A DNA stretch of 64,000 nucleotides from Porticoccaceae bacterium (GTDB lineage: Bacteria; Pseudomonadota; Gammaproteobacteria; Pseudomonadales; Porticoccaceae): the NCBI GenBank assembly GCA_026005035.1, contig BPKH01000001.1:457610-521609 (forward strand), in the 5' to 3' direction. Numbering within the stretch: position 1 is the stretch's first letter; each line of letters begins with the position of its first letter. A program made the translations under genes and the position numbers. A model generated the notes under the pieces. It had not been told where the DNA came from. It made no database searches and was given only the letters and a program-made list of their open reading frames with translations. Positions 21,988 to 31,157 of this stretch are shown one piece after another.

Positions 21988-23061
21988 TCAGTCCCCCGAG
22001 TAGAGTTGCCGCTCGCGAAACTCCAGCATCCGCTCCAGGGGCACGAGGGCCCGCCGCCCCAGCTCTGGATCCACCAGCACCTCGTTGGTTTCCCGCTCCA
22101 GGCTCAACATGAGGTTTTCCAGGTGGTTCATGGCCATCCAGGGACAGTGGGCGCAGCTTCGGCAAGTGGCCCCGTGGCCCGCGGTGGGCGCTTCGATCAA
22201 TTCCTTGTCGGGCGCCGCCTGCTGCATCTTGTAGAAGATGCCTTTGTCGGTGGCCACGATAAGCCGCTTGTGGGGCAGGGTGCGGGCCGCCTCGATCAGT
22301 TGCGAGGTGGAGCCCACGGCGTCGGCGATCTCCACCACCGCCGCCGGCGACTCGGGATGGGCGAGCACGGCGGCGTCGGGGTAGAGCTGCTTGAGTTCGA
22401 GGATGCCGCGGTACTTGAACTCCTCGTGGACCACGCAGGCCCCGTCCCACAGCAGCATGTCGGCGCCCGTGCGGCGCTGGATGTAGGCGCCCAGATGCTT
22501 GTCGGGCGCCCAGAGGATCTTGTGGCCGAGCCGGTCCAGATACTCCACCACGTCCACGGCGATGCTCGAGGTGACCACCCAATCGGCCCGGGCCTTCACC
22601 GCTACGGAGGTGTTGGCGTAGACCACCACCGTCCGCTCGGGGTGTTGGTCGCAGAAGCGGGCGAATTCGTCGGGGGGGCAGCCGATGTCGAGGGAGCAGG
22701 TGGCCTCCAGGGTGGGCATGAAGACGCGCTTTTCCGGCGAGAGGATCTTGGCCGTCTCACCCATGAAGCGCACGCCGCAGACCACCAGGGTCTGGGCGGG
22801 ATGCTGTTTGCCGAAGCGGGCCATTTCCAGGGAATCGGAGACGATCCCCCCGGTCTCTTCGGCCAGCGCCTGGATCTGGGGCTCGGTGTAGTAGTGGGCG
22901 ACGATCACCGCGTCCTTTTCCACCAGGAGTTCTTTGATGCGCCGGCGGAAGGCCTCCTCCTGTTCCGGGGTGTACTGAGGTTGTTCTTCCACCCGGTCGA
23001 GATACCGCTGCACCAGCTCCCTGAGGCGGGCGTTTTCGGCCAGTTCCAATCGGTTGGGCAT
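21988..23061 (-). CDS. nadA: Quinolinate synthase
   Basis: NadA condenses iminoaspartate with dihydroxyacetone phosphate to quinolinate in NAD synthesis and uses a 4Fe-4S cluster. Family motifs include [51 protein letters not shown] and the cysteine-rich [13 protein letters not shown] near the C-terminus; these hold the likely cluster cysteines. The ATG at 23061 gives 357 residues. An ATG at 23118 would add 19 residues; it has a GAGG site and begins 6 bases after the preceding gene's stop, so it is a serious alternative. No nadB or nadC is nearby. Confidence 0.93.
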   Translation of the reverse strand: MPNRLELAENARLRELVQRYLDRVEEQPQYTPEQEEAFRRRIKELLVEKDAVIVAHYYTEPQIQALAEETGGIVSDSLEMARFGKQHPAQTLVVCGVRFMGETAKILSPEKRVFMPTLEATCSLDIGCPPDEFARFCDQHPERTVVVYANTSVAVKARADWVVTSSIAVDVVEYLDRLGHKILWAPDKHLGAYIQRRTGADMLLWDGACVVHEEFKYRGILELKQLYPDAAVLAHPESPAAVVEIADAVGSTSQLIEAARTLPHKRLIVATDKGIFYKMQQAAPDKELIEAPTAGHGATCRSCAHCPWMAMNHLENLMLSLERETNEVLVDPELGRRALVPLERMLEFRERQLYSGD

Positions 23062-23124
23062 GGCGTCGGCAGACCTACTGCTCAGCGTCGAGGCGCGGTC
23101 GGGAATGAAGTGTAGCATGCCGCC

Positions 23125-24018
23125 TCAGGCGACGCGGACCACGTCCACCTCCACCTCCAGAGTCTGCTCGCCACCGCCGCCGTAGACCACCCCGCGCAGC
23201 GGCGGCACGTCGGCGTAGTCGCGCCCCCAGGCCACCACCAGATGGCGCTCGGCGGCGGGCAGGTCATTGGTGGGATCGAACTCGAACCAACCGCCCCCCG
23301 GCACGTACACCGCGAACCAGGCGTGGGAGGCGTCCGCGCCGCGCAGTTTTTCCCCGCTTGGTGGCGGCAGGGTCTCGATGTACCCCGACACGTAGCGGGC
23401 CGCCAGGCCGAAGGCGCGCAGGCAGGCGATGGCCAGGTGGGCGAAATCCTGGCAGACGCCGCGGCGGTGGGCGAAGACCTGCTCGAGGGGAGTGGCGACG
23501 TCGCTGAAGTGGGGATCGTAGGTGAACGCCCGATGGATGGCCGAGGTCAGCCCGGCGGCGGCCTCGAGGAGGGGGCGGTCGGCGTCGCCGAGCCAGGGGC
23601 GCGCGAAGGCGACCAGTTCGCCGGCGAGGCGCTCGCCGGGCTCGGCCAGCGGCGAGGGCAAGAGGAACTCGCGCGCCGCCAGATCTTCCCGCCCCGCCGG
23701 CTGCATCAGGCGGCGGCGCGCCTCGCCACAGGTCACCTGGCCGGCCGCCCCCGGGACCGGCCCGCTCGCCACCTCGATCAGACTCTCGGCGGTCACCTCG
23801 AGCACTTGGTGGGGCACCTCCACGGCGATGTGGCAGGCCAGGTTGCCGAAGTAGTCGGTGCGCCGGCGCAGGGTGGCCGGCGCCGGCTCGACCCGCAGCG
23901 CCGCCTCCAGGCACCGCTGCCGCGCCGTGTCCCGCGGCAACAACCAGGCGACGCTCAGCCCCTGAACCACCGGGGCGGCGTAGCGGTAGCGGGTGGTGTG
24001 GCGGACGCGGTAGCGCAT
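23125..24018 (-). CDS. Transglutaminase-like domain protein
   Basis: The 297-residue protein has an N-terminal beta-strand domain (MRYRVRHTTRYRYAAPVVQG) typical of bacterial transglutaminase-like proteins. The cysteine-protease-like core has the catalytic triad in RRGVCQDFAHL, DASHAWFAVYV and FEFDPTNDL. Such proteins usually occur beside circularly permuted ATP-grasp and alpha-E proteins, in systems proposed to make or cleave peptide bonds on small peptides. That context is present: its start overlaps the stop of the upstream ATP-grasp gene by one base (TGATG). The actual substrate is unknown. Confidence 0.9.
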   Translation of the reverse strand: MRYRVRHTTRYRYAAPVVQGLSVAWLLPRDTARQRCLEAALRVEPAPATLRRRTDYFGNLACHIAVEVPHQVLEVTAESLIEVASGPVPGAAGQVTCGEARRRLMQPAGREDLAAREFLLPSPLAEPGERLAGELVAFARPWLGDADRPLLEAAAGLTSAIHRAFTYDPHFSDVATPLEQVFAHRRGVCQDFAHLAIACLRAFGLAARYVSGYIETLPPPSGEKLRGADASHAWFAVYVPGGGWFEFDPTNDLPAAERHLVVAWGRDYADVPPLRGVVYGGGGEQTLEVEVDVVRVA

Positions 24019-26543
24019 CAGTCGAGCTCCCAGCGCTGACTCACCAGTTGCCGCGGCCCCTCCTGGTGGGTGAAAAACTTCGCCGCGATGCGATCGGAGG
24101 TCTCGGCGAGCCGCCTCCAGGTGGTGTCGAAGAGCACTTCCAGGGCCGCCCGCCGGCCCTCCTCGGCCGCGCACAGCGCCTGCAGGTCGGCCAGCCGAAC
24201 CAGGGAGAGCGCCTCCAGCGCGGCGCGCTCCTCCGGTTGCGGCTCGCGCCGGCCGCCACTGCCCGGCAGTGCGGCCACGTGCTCGGCGAGCCGCTCCAGC
24301 TGGTGGCGCACCGAGCGGGGATTGGCGGCGTCCACCAGCGTCAATTCCAGCACGTCACGCAGAGCCAACCCCGCGCGGTAGCGGCGGCGGTAGGTGATCA
24401 GCGATTCCAGGGTCTGGAGGAGAGCCTCCTGAAGGGTGGCCTCGGTGAGCTCATCGTCCACCGGCACCAGCAGGGTGCGCATCAACACCAAAGTCTGTTT
24501 GGCCCGCTCGAGCCGCCGCCCCATGTCCAGAAAGCGCCAGCCCGTGCCGTGGACCATGCTCTCGTGAACGAGACCCGCCAATGCCAGAAAGGCGGTCACC
24601 AGGGGATCGAGCACCTCTTCCGGAGCCGAGGTGAGATTCGCGCCGAGGTCCGCCTCCAAAGTGGCCGCCAGCTCCCGCAGCTCGCCGATGATCCGCTGGG
24701 TGTCGGCCGACAACAGCTCGCGGGTCTCTTCCGCGCAGTTGAGCATGGCGGTGATGTCGAAGGCGACGGTGCCCGGCCGCGAGCGGTCGGCCACCACCGC
24801 GGCGAGCGCCGACAGGAGATCGCCGCCATCGAGGTCGACCGGCAACCGCTCCGGCGGGGTATCGGTGAGGCGCGCCACCGCCTCCAGGAGCAAAGCCCGC
24901 GGCCGCGGCCCGACGGGTTCGGCGGCATTGAAAGCGAGGAACAGGGTGCGCAACAGCCGCAGGGCGTTCTCGGCCCGTTCGGCATAGCGCCCGAACCAGT
25001 AGAGGTTCTCCACCACCCGGCTCGGCAGGGGCGCCCGCTCGAGGCCCCGCGCAAAGCCGGCGAGCAGAGTGATCCGCTTCTCCGGCTCGGAGGCGACCAC
25101 CCAGGTGTCCTTGCTGATGGCCCCCGCCTGGTTGGACACCAGACTCGCCCCAGGAGCGCCCACCCGCGTCAGTCCCCCGGCCATCACCCGCCAGGAGCCG
25201 TCACCGGCCACCGCGAAGGTGCGCAGCACCGCACTGCGGGGCTCGAGCCGCCCGCCGGCCCACACCGGCAGGGTGGAAGGGACCAGGCGCTCCTGGGCCA
25301 CGAACTGATCGGGGCGACGCAGGAGGGCGCGTACCAGCCGATCCCGCTCGGCGGCGGACAGCTCCGCCACCACCAGACTGTGGCGGCCCGGCCTGCGCAC
25401 CACCGGCTTGACCACCAGTTCGTCGAGCCGCTCGAGCACCTGGGCGCGCGCCGCGGGGTCACCGCACCACCAGGTGGCGACCCCCGGCAGGCGCAGCTCC
25501 CGTCCCAGGAAGTGGCGCGCGATGCCGGGCAGAAAGGGCGCGAGCGCCGGGCTTTCGAGGACGCCCGAGCCGAGCAGGTTGACCACCGCCACCCGGCCGG
25601 TGCGCACCAGCTCCAGAAGTCCCGCCACCCCCAGCCGCGAGTCGCCGCGCAACTCCACCGGGTCGCAAAAATCGTCGTCCACCCGGCGCAGGAGCACGTC
25701 CACCCGGGTCAGCCCCTCCAGGGACTTCATCCACAGCCGCCCCTCGCGCACCACCAGGTCGCCGCTCTGGACCAGGGGAAAGCCGAGATAGGTCGCCAGC
25801 AGGGCGTGCTCGAAGTAGGTCTCGTTGTGGGGACCGGGCGTGAGCAGGGCGATGCAGGGGGCATCCACCCCGCGCGCGAGCCCCACCAGGGCGGAGCGCA
25901 GGGCGGCGAAAAAGCCGGCCAGGCGGTGGACGTGGCTGTCCCGGAAGAGGCTCGGGAACACCCGGCTCATCACGGTGCGGTTTTCCAGCGCGTAGCCCGC
26001 GCCGCTCGGCGCCTGGGTGCGATCGCCCAGGACCACGAACTGTCCGTCGGATCGGCGGATCAGATCGCAGGCGTAGAGCACCAGGCGGTGCGCCCCGAGG
26101 GGCGGCAAGTCCTGGCAGGGGCGCAGAAAGCCTCGGTGGCCGAACACCACCTCGGGCGGCAACAGGCGCCGCGCCACCACTTCACGCGCCCCGTAGAGGT
26201 CGCCGAGGAGCAGGTCGAGCAGCGCCGCCCGCTCCTCGAGGCCCGCCTCCACGGCCCGCCACTCCTCGCTGTCGATCACCCAGGGGATCGGGTCTATGCG
26301 CCAGCGGTTGTCGCGCGCCGCGACGCCGTAGACGTTGTAGGTGGCGCCGTCGTCGCCGAGGATGCGGCGGGCCTTGCCCGCCCGGGCCTCCAACTCGCCG
26401 GGGCCCAGGGCGGCGAGGGCTTCGTGGAGATAACGCCAGGCAGGGCGGACGGCGCCGTCGGCGTCCACCATCTCGTCGCGCACGCCGGCGAGCGGGCGGT
26501 AGGCGAGAAAAGCGCTGTCGGCCGCGCGCTCCCCCAAGTTCAT
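24018..26543 (-). CDS. Circularly permuted ATP-grasp and alpha-E domain fusion protein
   Basis: The 841-residue protein combines two domains that are often separate genes. Residues about 60-480 form a circularly permuted ATP-grasp domain (YNVYGVAARDNRWRIDPIPW, LGDRTQAPSGAGYALENR, LTPGPHNETYFEHALLA, VVKPVVRRPG). Residues about 510-840 form an alpha-helical alpha-E domain (VVENLYWFGRYAERAENALR, then GWRFLDMGRRLERAKQ). ATP-grasp enzymes form amide or peptide-like bonds with ATP; the alpha-E domain has no known activity. The ATG at 26543 has a GGGGGACGA site. It is followed at once by the transglutaminase gene. Confidence 0.9.
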   Translation of the reverse strand: MNLGERAADSAFLAYRPLAGVRDEMVDADGAVRPAWRYLHEALAALGPGELEARAGKARRILGDDGATYNVYGVAARDNRWRIDPIPWVIDSEEWRAVEAGLEERAALLDLLLGDLYGAREVVARRLLPPEVVFGHRGFLRPCQDLPPLGAHRLVLYACDLIRRSDGQFVVLGDRTQAPSGAGYALENRTVMSRVFPSLFRDSHVHRLAGFFAALRSALVGLARGVDAPCIALLTPGPHNETYFEHALLATYLGFPLVQSGDLVVREGRLWMKSLEGLTRVDVLLRRVDDDFCDPVELRGDSRLGVAGLLELVRTGRVAVVNLLGSGVLESPALAPFLPGIARHFLGRELRLPGVATWWCGDPAARAQVLERLDELVVKPVVRRPGRHSLVVAELSAAERDRLVRALLRRPDQFVAQERLVPSTLPVWAGGRLEPRSAVLRTFAVAGDGSWRVMAGGLTRVGAPGASLVSNQAGAISKDTWVVASEPEKRITLLAGFARGLERAPLPSRVVENLYWFGRYAERAENALRLLRTLFLAFNAAEPVGPRPRALLLEAVARLTDTPPERLPVDLDGGDLLSALAAVVADRSRPGTVAFDITAMLNCAEETRELLSADTQRIIGELRELAATLEADLGANLTSAPEEVLDPLVTAFLALAGLVHESMVHGTGWRFLDMGRRLERAKQTLVLMRTLLVPVDDELTEATLQEALLQTLESLITYRRRYRAGLALRDVLELTLVDAANPRSVRHQLERLAEHVAALPGSGGRREPQPEERAALEALSLVRLADLQALCAAEEGRRAALEVLFDTTWRRLAETSDRIAAKFFTHQEGPRQLVSQRWELD

Positions 26544-26587
26544 TCTCGTCCCCCTTTCGGGTGCGGGATTATGGCACCGCGCGCCCC

Positions 26588-27358
26588 TCACCGCATCCGG
26601 CCGAAGCGGCGCGGTGAGGGGCGCGACAGTCCGTAATAGGGATGGCGGGCGAGCAGTTCGGGGCGGTGGAAGGGAAAGACCAGCACCACGCCAGCGAGAA
26701 AGCCTCCCAGATGGGCCCAGAAGGCCACTCCCCCCCCCTCGTGGCCCAGGGAGGCGAGGCTGCCGAGCAACTGAAGGAGAAACCAGTAGCCCAGCATGAA
26801 GGCGGCAGGCACCACCACCGTGGTGGCGTAGAATCCCAGGAAAACCAGGAGGTGGACCGCCACCCGCGGGTAGAGCACCACATAGGCGCCCATCACCCCG
26901 CCGATGGCGCCCGAGGCGCCCACCATGGGCACGAGCGGGTTGCCGGTCATGGCCATCTGCAGCGCGGCGGCCGCCAGGCCGCACAGCAGGTAAAAGACCA
27001 GAAAGCGGCCGTGCCCCATGGCGTCTTCGACGTTGTTGCCGAACACCCACAGGAACCAGAGGTTGCCGATCAGGTGAAACCAGCTGCCGTGGAGGAACAT
27101 GGAGGTGACCAGGGTGTGGAAGGCGCCCGGGGCGCCCAGCCGGCACCCCCACTCCGGCCCCAGCGGCACCACCTGGCCCTCCGCCGCCGTTCCCAGCACC
27201 CGCGCAGGCACGAGCCCATAGCGGCAGATGGAACTCGACAGGGCAGGTTCCGTGCCCGCCCCCTGGACGAAGAGCCAGACGAGGGCGCAGGCGGCGGCCA
27301 GCCCCCAGGTGACCCAGGGAGTGAGAAAGGTGGGGTTTTCGTCCCGCAGGGGAAACAT
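26588..27358 (-). CDS. Rhomboid-family intramembrane serine protease
   Basis: The 256-residue polytopic protein has the rhomboid hallmarks. FHLIGNLWFLWVFGNNVED holds the HxxxN element near residues 94-112, GASGAIGGVMGAY carries the catalytic serine near 150, and AHLGGFLAGVVL carries the catalytic histidine near 217. Six or seven hydrophobic helices are visible. It cleaves membrane proteins within the bilayer; its substrates are unknown. A small unassigned gene follows it 12 bases downstream in coordinate terms only: that gene ends at 27371 and lies upstream on the same strand. Confidence 0.92.
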   Translation of the reverse strand: MFPLRDENPTFLTPWVTWGLAAACALVWLFVQGAGTEPALSSSICRYGLVPARVLGTAAEGQVVPLGPEWGCRLGAPGAFHTLVTSMFLHGSWFHLIGNLWFLWVFGNNVEDAMGHGRFLVFYLLCGLAAAALQMAMTGNPLVPMVGASGAIGGVMGAYVVLYPRVAVHLLVFLGFYATTVVVPAAFMLGYWFLLQLLGSLASLGHEGGGVAFWAHLGGFLAGVVLVFPFHRPELLARHPYYGLSRPSPRRFGRMR

Positions 27359-27370
27359 GCGCCCGCCCCC

Positions 27371-27601
27371 TCAGCGGGCCGACTGGAAGCGCGCCCGCAA
27401 GGCCTCTTCCCGGGTCCGGATCAGGGCGTCGAGAGTCCCTTTTTCGACGAGGCCGGAGAGCATGCCGGCCTCGAGAAAGCCCTTGAGCTCGGCCTTGAGC
27501 CCGGCTACTTCGCCCTCCGCCAGGGCGGCGGCGAAATAGCGGTCCAGTTTGCGCACCAGCGCCTCCAGATAGCGCTGGCGGAGTTTTTCGGCCACCTCCA
27601 C
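27371..27601 (-). CDS. Small hypothetical helical protein
   Basis: I do not recognise this 76-residue protein. It looks real because it is rich in helix-forming residues with regular leucines (AEKLRQRYLEALVRKLDRY, then VAGLKAELKGFLEAGMLSGL). GTG at 27601 also has GGGAGG seven bases upstream. It lies just upstream of the rhomboid gene on the same strand, with a 12-base gap, so the two are probably co-transcribed. There is no signal peptide or membrane segment. The frame is open further upstream, so the start is uncertain. Confidence 0.5.
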   Translation of the reverse strand: MEVAEKLRQRYLEALVRKLDRYFAAALAEGEVAGLKAELKGFLEAGMLSGLVEKGTLDALIRTREEALRARFQSAR

Positions 27602-27733
27602 GGCGAGCCTCCCGGCGACGACCGGCCCACTATAATCGGCAACCGGAGCCGCCGCCACCCGTTCACCGGCAGAGCGGTGGTATGCCTTTTGCTTGAGCTT
27701 CGAGGACGACGATCCCACCCGGGGGCAGGTACG

Positions 27734-28171
27734 GTGACCCATCTGTTCACCTATGGAACACTCATGTTTGCGCCGGTGTGGGAGGTGGTGGTGGCGGGCC
27801 GCTACCGCTCCCTCCCCGCGGTGCTCGGCGGCTACCGGCGCCTCGCGGTGCGGGGCGAGGACTACCCGGTGGCGGTGCCGGCCCGGGACGCCTGCATCCG
27901 TGGGGTGCTCTACCTGAACCTGTCGCCGGAGGACCTGGCGCGACTCGACCGCTTCGAGGGGGAGGCCTACCGTCGCCGAGCGGTACAGGTGATCGCCGGC
28001 GGGCGCCGCCTGCCCGCGGAAGTCTACGAACTGCGCCCCGAGTTCCGGCATCTGGCGGCGCCCACGCCCTGGGACCCGGAGCGCTTCGTCGCCGAGGGGC
28101 TGCGGCGCTTCCTCGCCCGCCACGGCGAGGTGGTGCGCCCGGCGCCGCGCCTGGGCTCCAGCCGCGGCTAG
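27734..28171 (+). CDS. Gamma-glutamylcyclotransferase-like (AIG2) protein
   Basis: The 145-residue protein has the GGCT-fold signature: FTYGTLM at the N-terminus (substrate loop), the [21 protein letters not shown] core and the likely catalytic glutamate in FEGEAYRR. Relatives release 5-oxoproline from gamma-glutamyl compounds, but the bacterial AIG2 group is largely untested. GTG 27734 is the natural start. A TATAAT at 27631-27636 could be its -10 element, although no good -35 is seen. Its stop overlaps the convergent folD stop by 4 bases. Confidence 0.82.
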   Translation: MTHLFTYGTLMFAPVWEVVVAGRYRSLPAVLGGYRRLAVRGEDYPVAVPARDACIRGVLYLNLSPEDLARLDRFEGEAYRRRAVQVIAGGRRLPAEVYELRPEFRHLAAPTPWDPERFVAEGLRRFLARHGEVVRPAPRLGSSRG

Positions 28172-29031
28172 AGCCCTGACTGGGCGCGGGCCGCGGCGAC
28201 GGTGTTGTACATCAGGCAGGCGATGGTCATCGGCCCCACGCCACCCGGGACCGGGGTGATGGCCCCGGCCACCCGCGCCGCGCTCGCCTCGTCCACGTCG
28301 CCCACCAGGCGGCTGCCGCCCCCCTCGCTGATCCGGTTGATCCCCACGTCGATCACCGTGGCGCCGGGCTTGATCCAGTCGCCCCGGATAAAGCGCGGCC
28401 GGCCCACCGCCGCCACCAGGATGTCGCCCCGGCGGCAGACCCGGGGCAGATCGCGCGTCTTGGAGTGGGCGATGGTCACGGTGCAGTTTTCGCGCAACAG
28501 CAGCTGGGCCATGGGCTTGCCGACGATGTTGGAGCGTCCGACCACCACCGCCTCGAGCCCCTCCAGGGAGCCCAGGTGCGCCTTGAGGAGCATCAGGCAG
28601 CCCAGGGGCGTACAGGGCACCAGGGCGGGTTGGCCCACCGCCAGGCGGCCGGCGTTTTGCACGGTGAAACCGTCCACGTCCTTTTCCGGGCGGATGGCGT
28701 CGATGACCGCCTGGGGATCCACGTGTTCGGGCAGGGGCAGCTGCACCAGGATGCCGTGCACCTCGGCGTCCCGGTTCAGCCGGTCGACGAGTTCGAGGAG
28801 CGCCTCCTGGGACACCGAGACCGGCAGGCGGTGCTCCAGGGAGCGGATGCCGAGTTCGGCGGCGCGGCGCACCTTGTTGCGCACGTAGACCTGGCTCGCC
28901 GGGTCCTCGCCCACCAGGATCACGGCGATGGCGGGCACCACCCCCTTGGCCGCCAGTTCCGCCACCTCTTTCGCCAACCGCGCGCAGAGCTCGTCCGCGT
29001 GGGCCTTGCCGTCGATGCGCACCGCCGCCAT
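28168..29031 (-). CDS. folD: Methylenetetrahydrofolate dehydrogenase/cyclohydrolase
   Basis: FolD interconverts 5,10-methylene-, methenyl- and 10-formyl-tetrahydrofolate. The 287-residue protein has the catalytic lysine in [12 protein letters not shown] (near 55), [13 protein letters not shown], the NADP-binding [17 protein letters not shown] and the [18 protein letters not shown] end. The ATG at 29031 is 2 bases after the purU stop. This pairing is sensible, because purU consumes 10-formyl-tetrahydrofolate made by FolD. Confidence 0.96.
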   Translation of the reverse strand: MAAVRIDGKAHADELCARLAKEVAELAAKGVVPAIAVILVGEDPASQVYVRNKVRRAAELGIRSLEHRLPVSVSQEALLELVDRLNRDAEVHGILVQLPLPEHVDPQAVIDAIRPEKDVDGFTVQNAGRLAVGQPALVPCTPLGCLMLLKAHLGSLEGLEAVVVGRSNIVGKPMAQLLLRENCTVTIAHSKTRDLPRVCRRGDILVAAVGRPRFIRGDWIKPGATVIDVGINRISEGGGSRLVGDVDEASAARVAGAITPVPGGVGPMTIACLMYNTVAAARAQSGL

Positions 29032-29033
29032 GC

Positions 29034-29930
29034 TCAACTCCCCAAGAACACCACGGTCTTTCTTCCGTCCAGGAACACCCGGTGCTCGGTGTGGTACTTC
29101 ACCGCCCGAGCCAACGCCAGGCACTCGTTGTCCCGCCCCACCTTGGCCAGGTCCTCCGGCTTGTAGTTGTGGTCCACCCGGGTCACCACCTGCTCGATGA
29201 TCGGGCCCTCGTCCAGATCGGAGGTGACGTAGTGGGCGGTGGCGCCGATCAGTTTCACCCCCCGCTCGTAGGCCTGGTGGTAGGGCCGCGCCCCCTTGAA
29301 ACTGGGCAGGAACGAGTGGTGGATGTTGATGCACCGCCCCGCCAGCCGCTCCGCCAATTCGTCGGAGAGGATCTGCATGTAGCGGGCGAGCACCACCAGT
29401 TCGGTGCCCGTCTCCTGGATCAGCTCCCAAAGCCGCGCCTCCTGGTCGCGCTTGGTCTCAGGGGTCACCGGCAGGTGGTGGAAGGTGATTCCCTCGCGCT
29501 CCACCCGCTCCCGCAGGTCGGGGTGATTCGACACCACGCCGGTCACCACCATGTTCAGGTCGCCCTTGCTCTGCCGGTAGAGCAGGTCCATCAAGCAGTG
29601 GTCCAGTTTGGACACCAGAATGAGGGTGCGCGTGGGTTGGCGCGCCGGGCGCATCATCCAGGTCATGCCAAGCCGCGCCGCCACCGCCGCGAACCCCGCC
29701 TCGATGGCCGCCATGGGCGGCGCCCCGGGCTCCGGCCGGAAGACCGCGCGCATGAAAAACTTGGCGGTGGACTCGTCGTCGAACTGCTCCAGGGCGCAGA
29801 TGTAGCAGCGGTTTTCGGCCAGGTAAGAGGTGACCGCCGCGACCACCCCCACCGCGGCGCGGCAGTGGGCGGTGAGGATCCAGGTGTCGGCCGGTGCGGC
29901 GGCGGTCTCGCTCACGGCGCTCGCTAGCAC
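29034..29930 (-). CDS. purU: Formyltetrahydrofolate deformylase
   Basis: PurU hydrolyses 10-formyl-tetrahydrofolate to formate and tetrahydrofolate, balancing one-carbon pools. The 298-residue protein has an N-terminal ACT-like regulatory domain (about residues 15-90, [20 protein letters not shown]). The formyltransferase-fold catalytic domain follows, with [29 protein letters not shown] and a late [16 protein letters not shown]. It starts a two-gene unit with folD. The 87-base gap upstream is shared with the divergent dehydrogenase gene. Confidence 0.95.
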   Translation of the reverse strand: MLASAVSETAAAPADTWILTAHCRAAVGVVAAVTSYLAENRCYICALEQFDDESTAKFFMRAVFRPEPGAPPMAAIEAGFAAVAARLGMTWMMRPARQPTRTLILVSKLDHCLMDLLYRQSKGDLNMVVTGVVSNHPDLRERVEREGITFHHLPVTPETKRDQEARLWELIQETGTELVVLARYMQILSDELAERLAGRCINIHHSFLPSFKGARPYHQAYERGVKLIGATAHYVTSDLDEGPIIEQVVTRVDHNYKPEDLAKVGRDNECLALARAVKYHTEHRVFLDGRKTVVFLGS

Positions 29931-30017
29931 TTGGGGGCGGTGCGCATCTTACCACGACCACCCCCCTTCCCTTCCTTTGCTAGAATCGCGCCCTCGCGCC
30001 GCGACGAGGAGGAGGCC

Positions 30018-31124
30018 ATGAAGCGCTACAAGATCGCCGTGCTGCCGGGGGACGGCATCGGTCCTGAGATCACCCGGGAGGCGATCAAGGTGTTGCGGGC
30101 GGTGGAGCGCCACCGGCCGGTGCGCTTCGAGCTCACCGAGGCGCCCTTCGGCGGGCGCGCCTGGTTCGAGTGCGGCGCGGCCTTTCCGGAAACGACCCAG
30201 CGGATCTGCGACGAGGCCGACGCCATCCTCAAGGGGCCCATCGGCCTGTCCCACGAAGAGTCCCGCAAAATCCCCGTGGACCAACAACCGGAGCGGGGCG
30301 CGCTGCTGCCCCTGCGCGCTCGCTACCAGACCTTCGCCAACTACCGCCCCGTCCGCCTGCCCCGGGAGCTGGCTCACTTCTCGCCCCTGCGGCCCGAGAT
30401 CGTCGGCGAGGGGATCGATCTCGTCATGGTGCGGGAGCTGGTGGGCGGGCTCTACTTTGGCCCCAAGGAGCGCGGCGTGGACGAACACGGATTGCGCTAC
30501 GTGCGCGAAGTCCTGGTCTACGACGAACGCCAGATCGGCCGCATCCTCCACGCCGCCTTCCGGCTCGCCCGGCGCCGCAAGAAACGGCTCCACAACGTGC
30601 ACAAGAGCAACGTCCTCGCCTCCAGCGTGCTCTGGAACGAAGTGTTGGAGGAGGTCCAGGCCGACTATCCCGACGTGCAAGTGGTCCACGTCCTGGTGGA
30701 TGCCGCCGCCACCCACCTGTGCCTCAATCCCCGGCAGTTCGACGTGATGGTGATGGAAAACCTCTTCGGGGACATCTTGAGCGACCAGGGCGGCGGCATC
30801 CTGGGCTCCCTCGGACTCATGCCCTCCGCCTGCCAGGGGCCGGAGAAGTCCTACTACGAACCCTCCCACGGCTCGGCGCCGGACATCGCCGGCAAGGGAA
30901 TCGCCAACCCCTACTCGATGATCGGCTCGGTGGCCATGATGCTGGAGATGAGCTTCGGCATGGCGGCCGAAGCCGAGGCGATCTGGCGGGCCCTGCAGGC
31001 TGTGTTCGCCGACGGCGTCACCACCCCCGATCTGGCGCGCGGCGGCGGGCGCCAGGTGACCACCGCGGAATTCGGCGATCGAGTGGTGGAGAAGCTGGAG
31101 GGGTTGCTCGCCGCTTCCCCCTGA
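30018..31124 (+). CDS. Isopropylmalate/isocitrate dehydrogenase-family enzyme
   Basis: The 368-residue protein is a beta-decarboxylating dehydrogenase. It has the N-terminal IAVLPGDGIGPEI, RELVGGLYFGPKE, a divalent-metal aspartate cluster (VMVMENLFGDILSDQGGGILGSLG) and the cofactor-binding EPSHGSAPDIAGKGIANP. Overall it resembles 3-isopropylmalate dehydrogenase. However, the active-site lysine lies in NVHKSNVL rather than the VDKANVL typical of LeuB, so the substrate may differ (another 3-alkylmalate is possible). GGAGGAGG precedes the ATG at 30018. An isopropylmalate/citramalate-synthase-like gene lies 1.5 kb away on the other strand. Confidence 0.85.
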   Translation: MKRYKIAVLPGDGIGPEITREAIKVLRAVERHRPVRFELTEAPFGGRAWFECGAAFPETTQRICDEADAILKGPIGLSHEESRKIPVDQQPERGALLPLRARYQTFANYRPVRLPRELAHFSPLRPEIVGEGIDLVMVRELVGGLYFGPKERGVDEHGLRYVREVLVYDERQIGRILHAAFRLARRRKKRLHNVHKSNVLASSVLWNEVLEEVQADYPDVQVVHVLVDAAATHLCLNPRQFDVMVMENLFGDILSDQGGGILGSLGLMPSACQGPEKSYYEPSHGSAPDIAGKGIANPYSMIGSVAMMLEMSFGMAAEAEAIWRALQAVFADGVTTPDLARGGGRQVTTAEFGDRVVEKLEGLLAASP

Positions 31125-31157
31125 GGTACCCGGCGTTCACCCCGGCGCGGACCGAAA

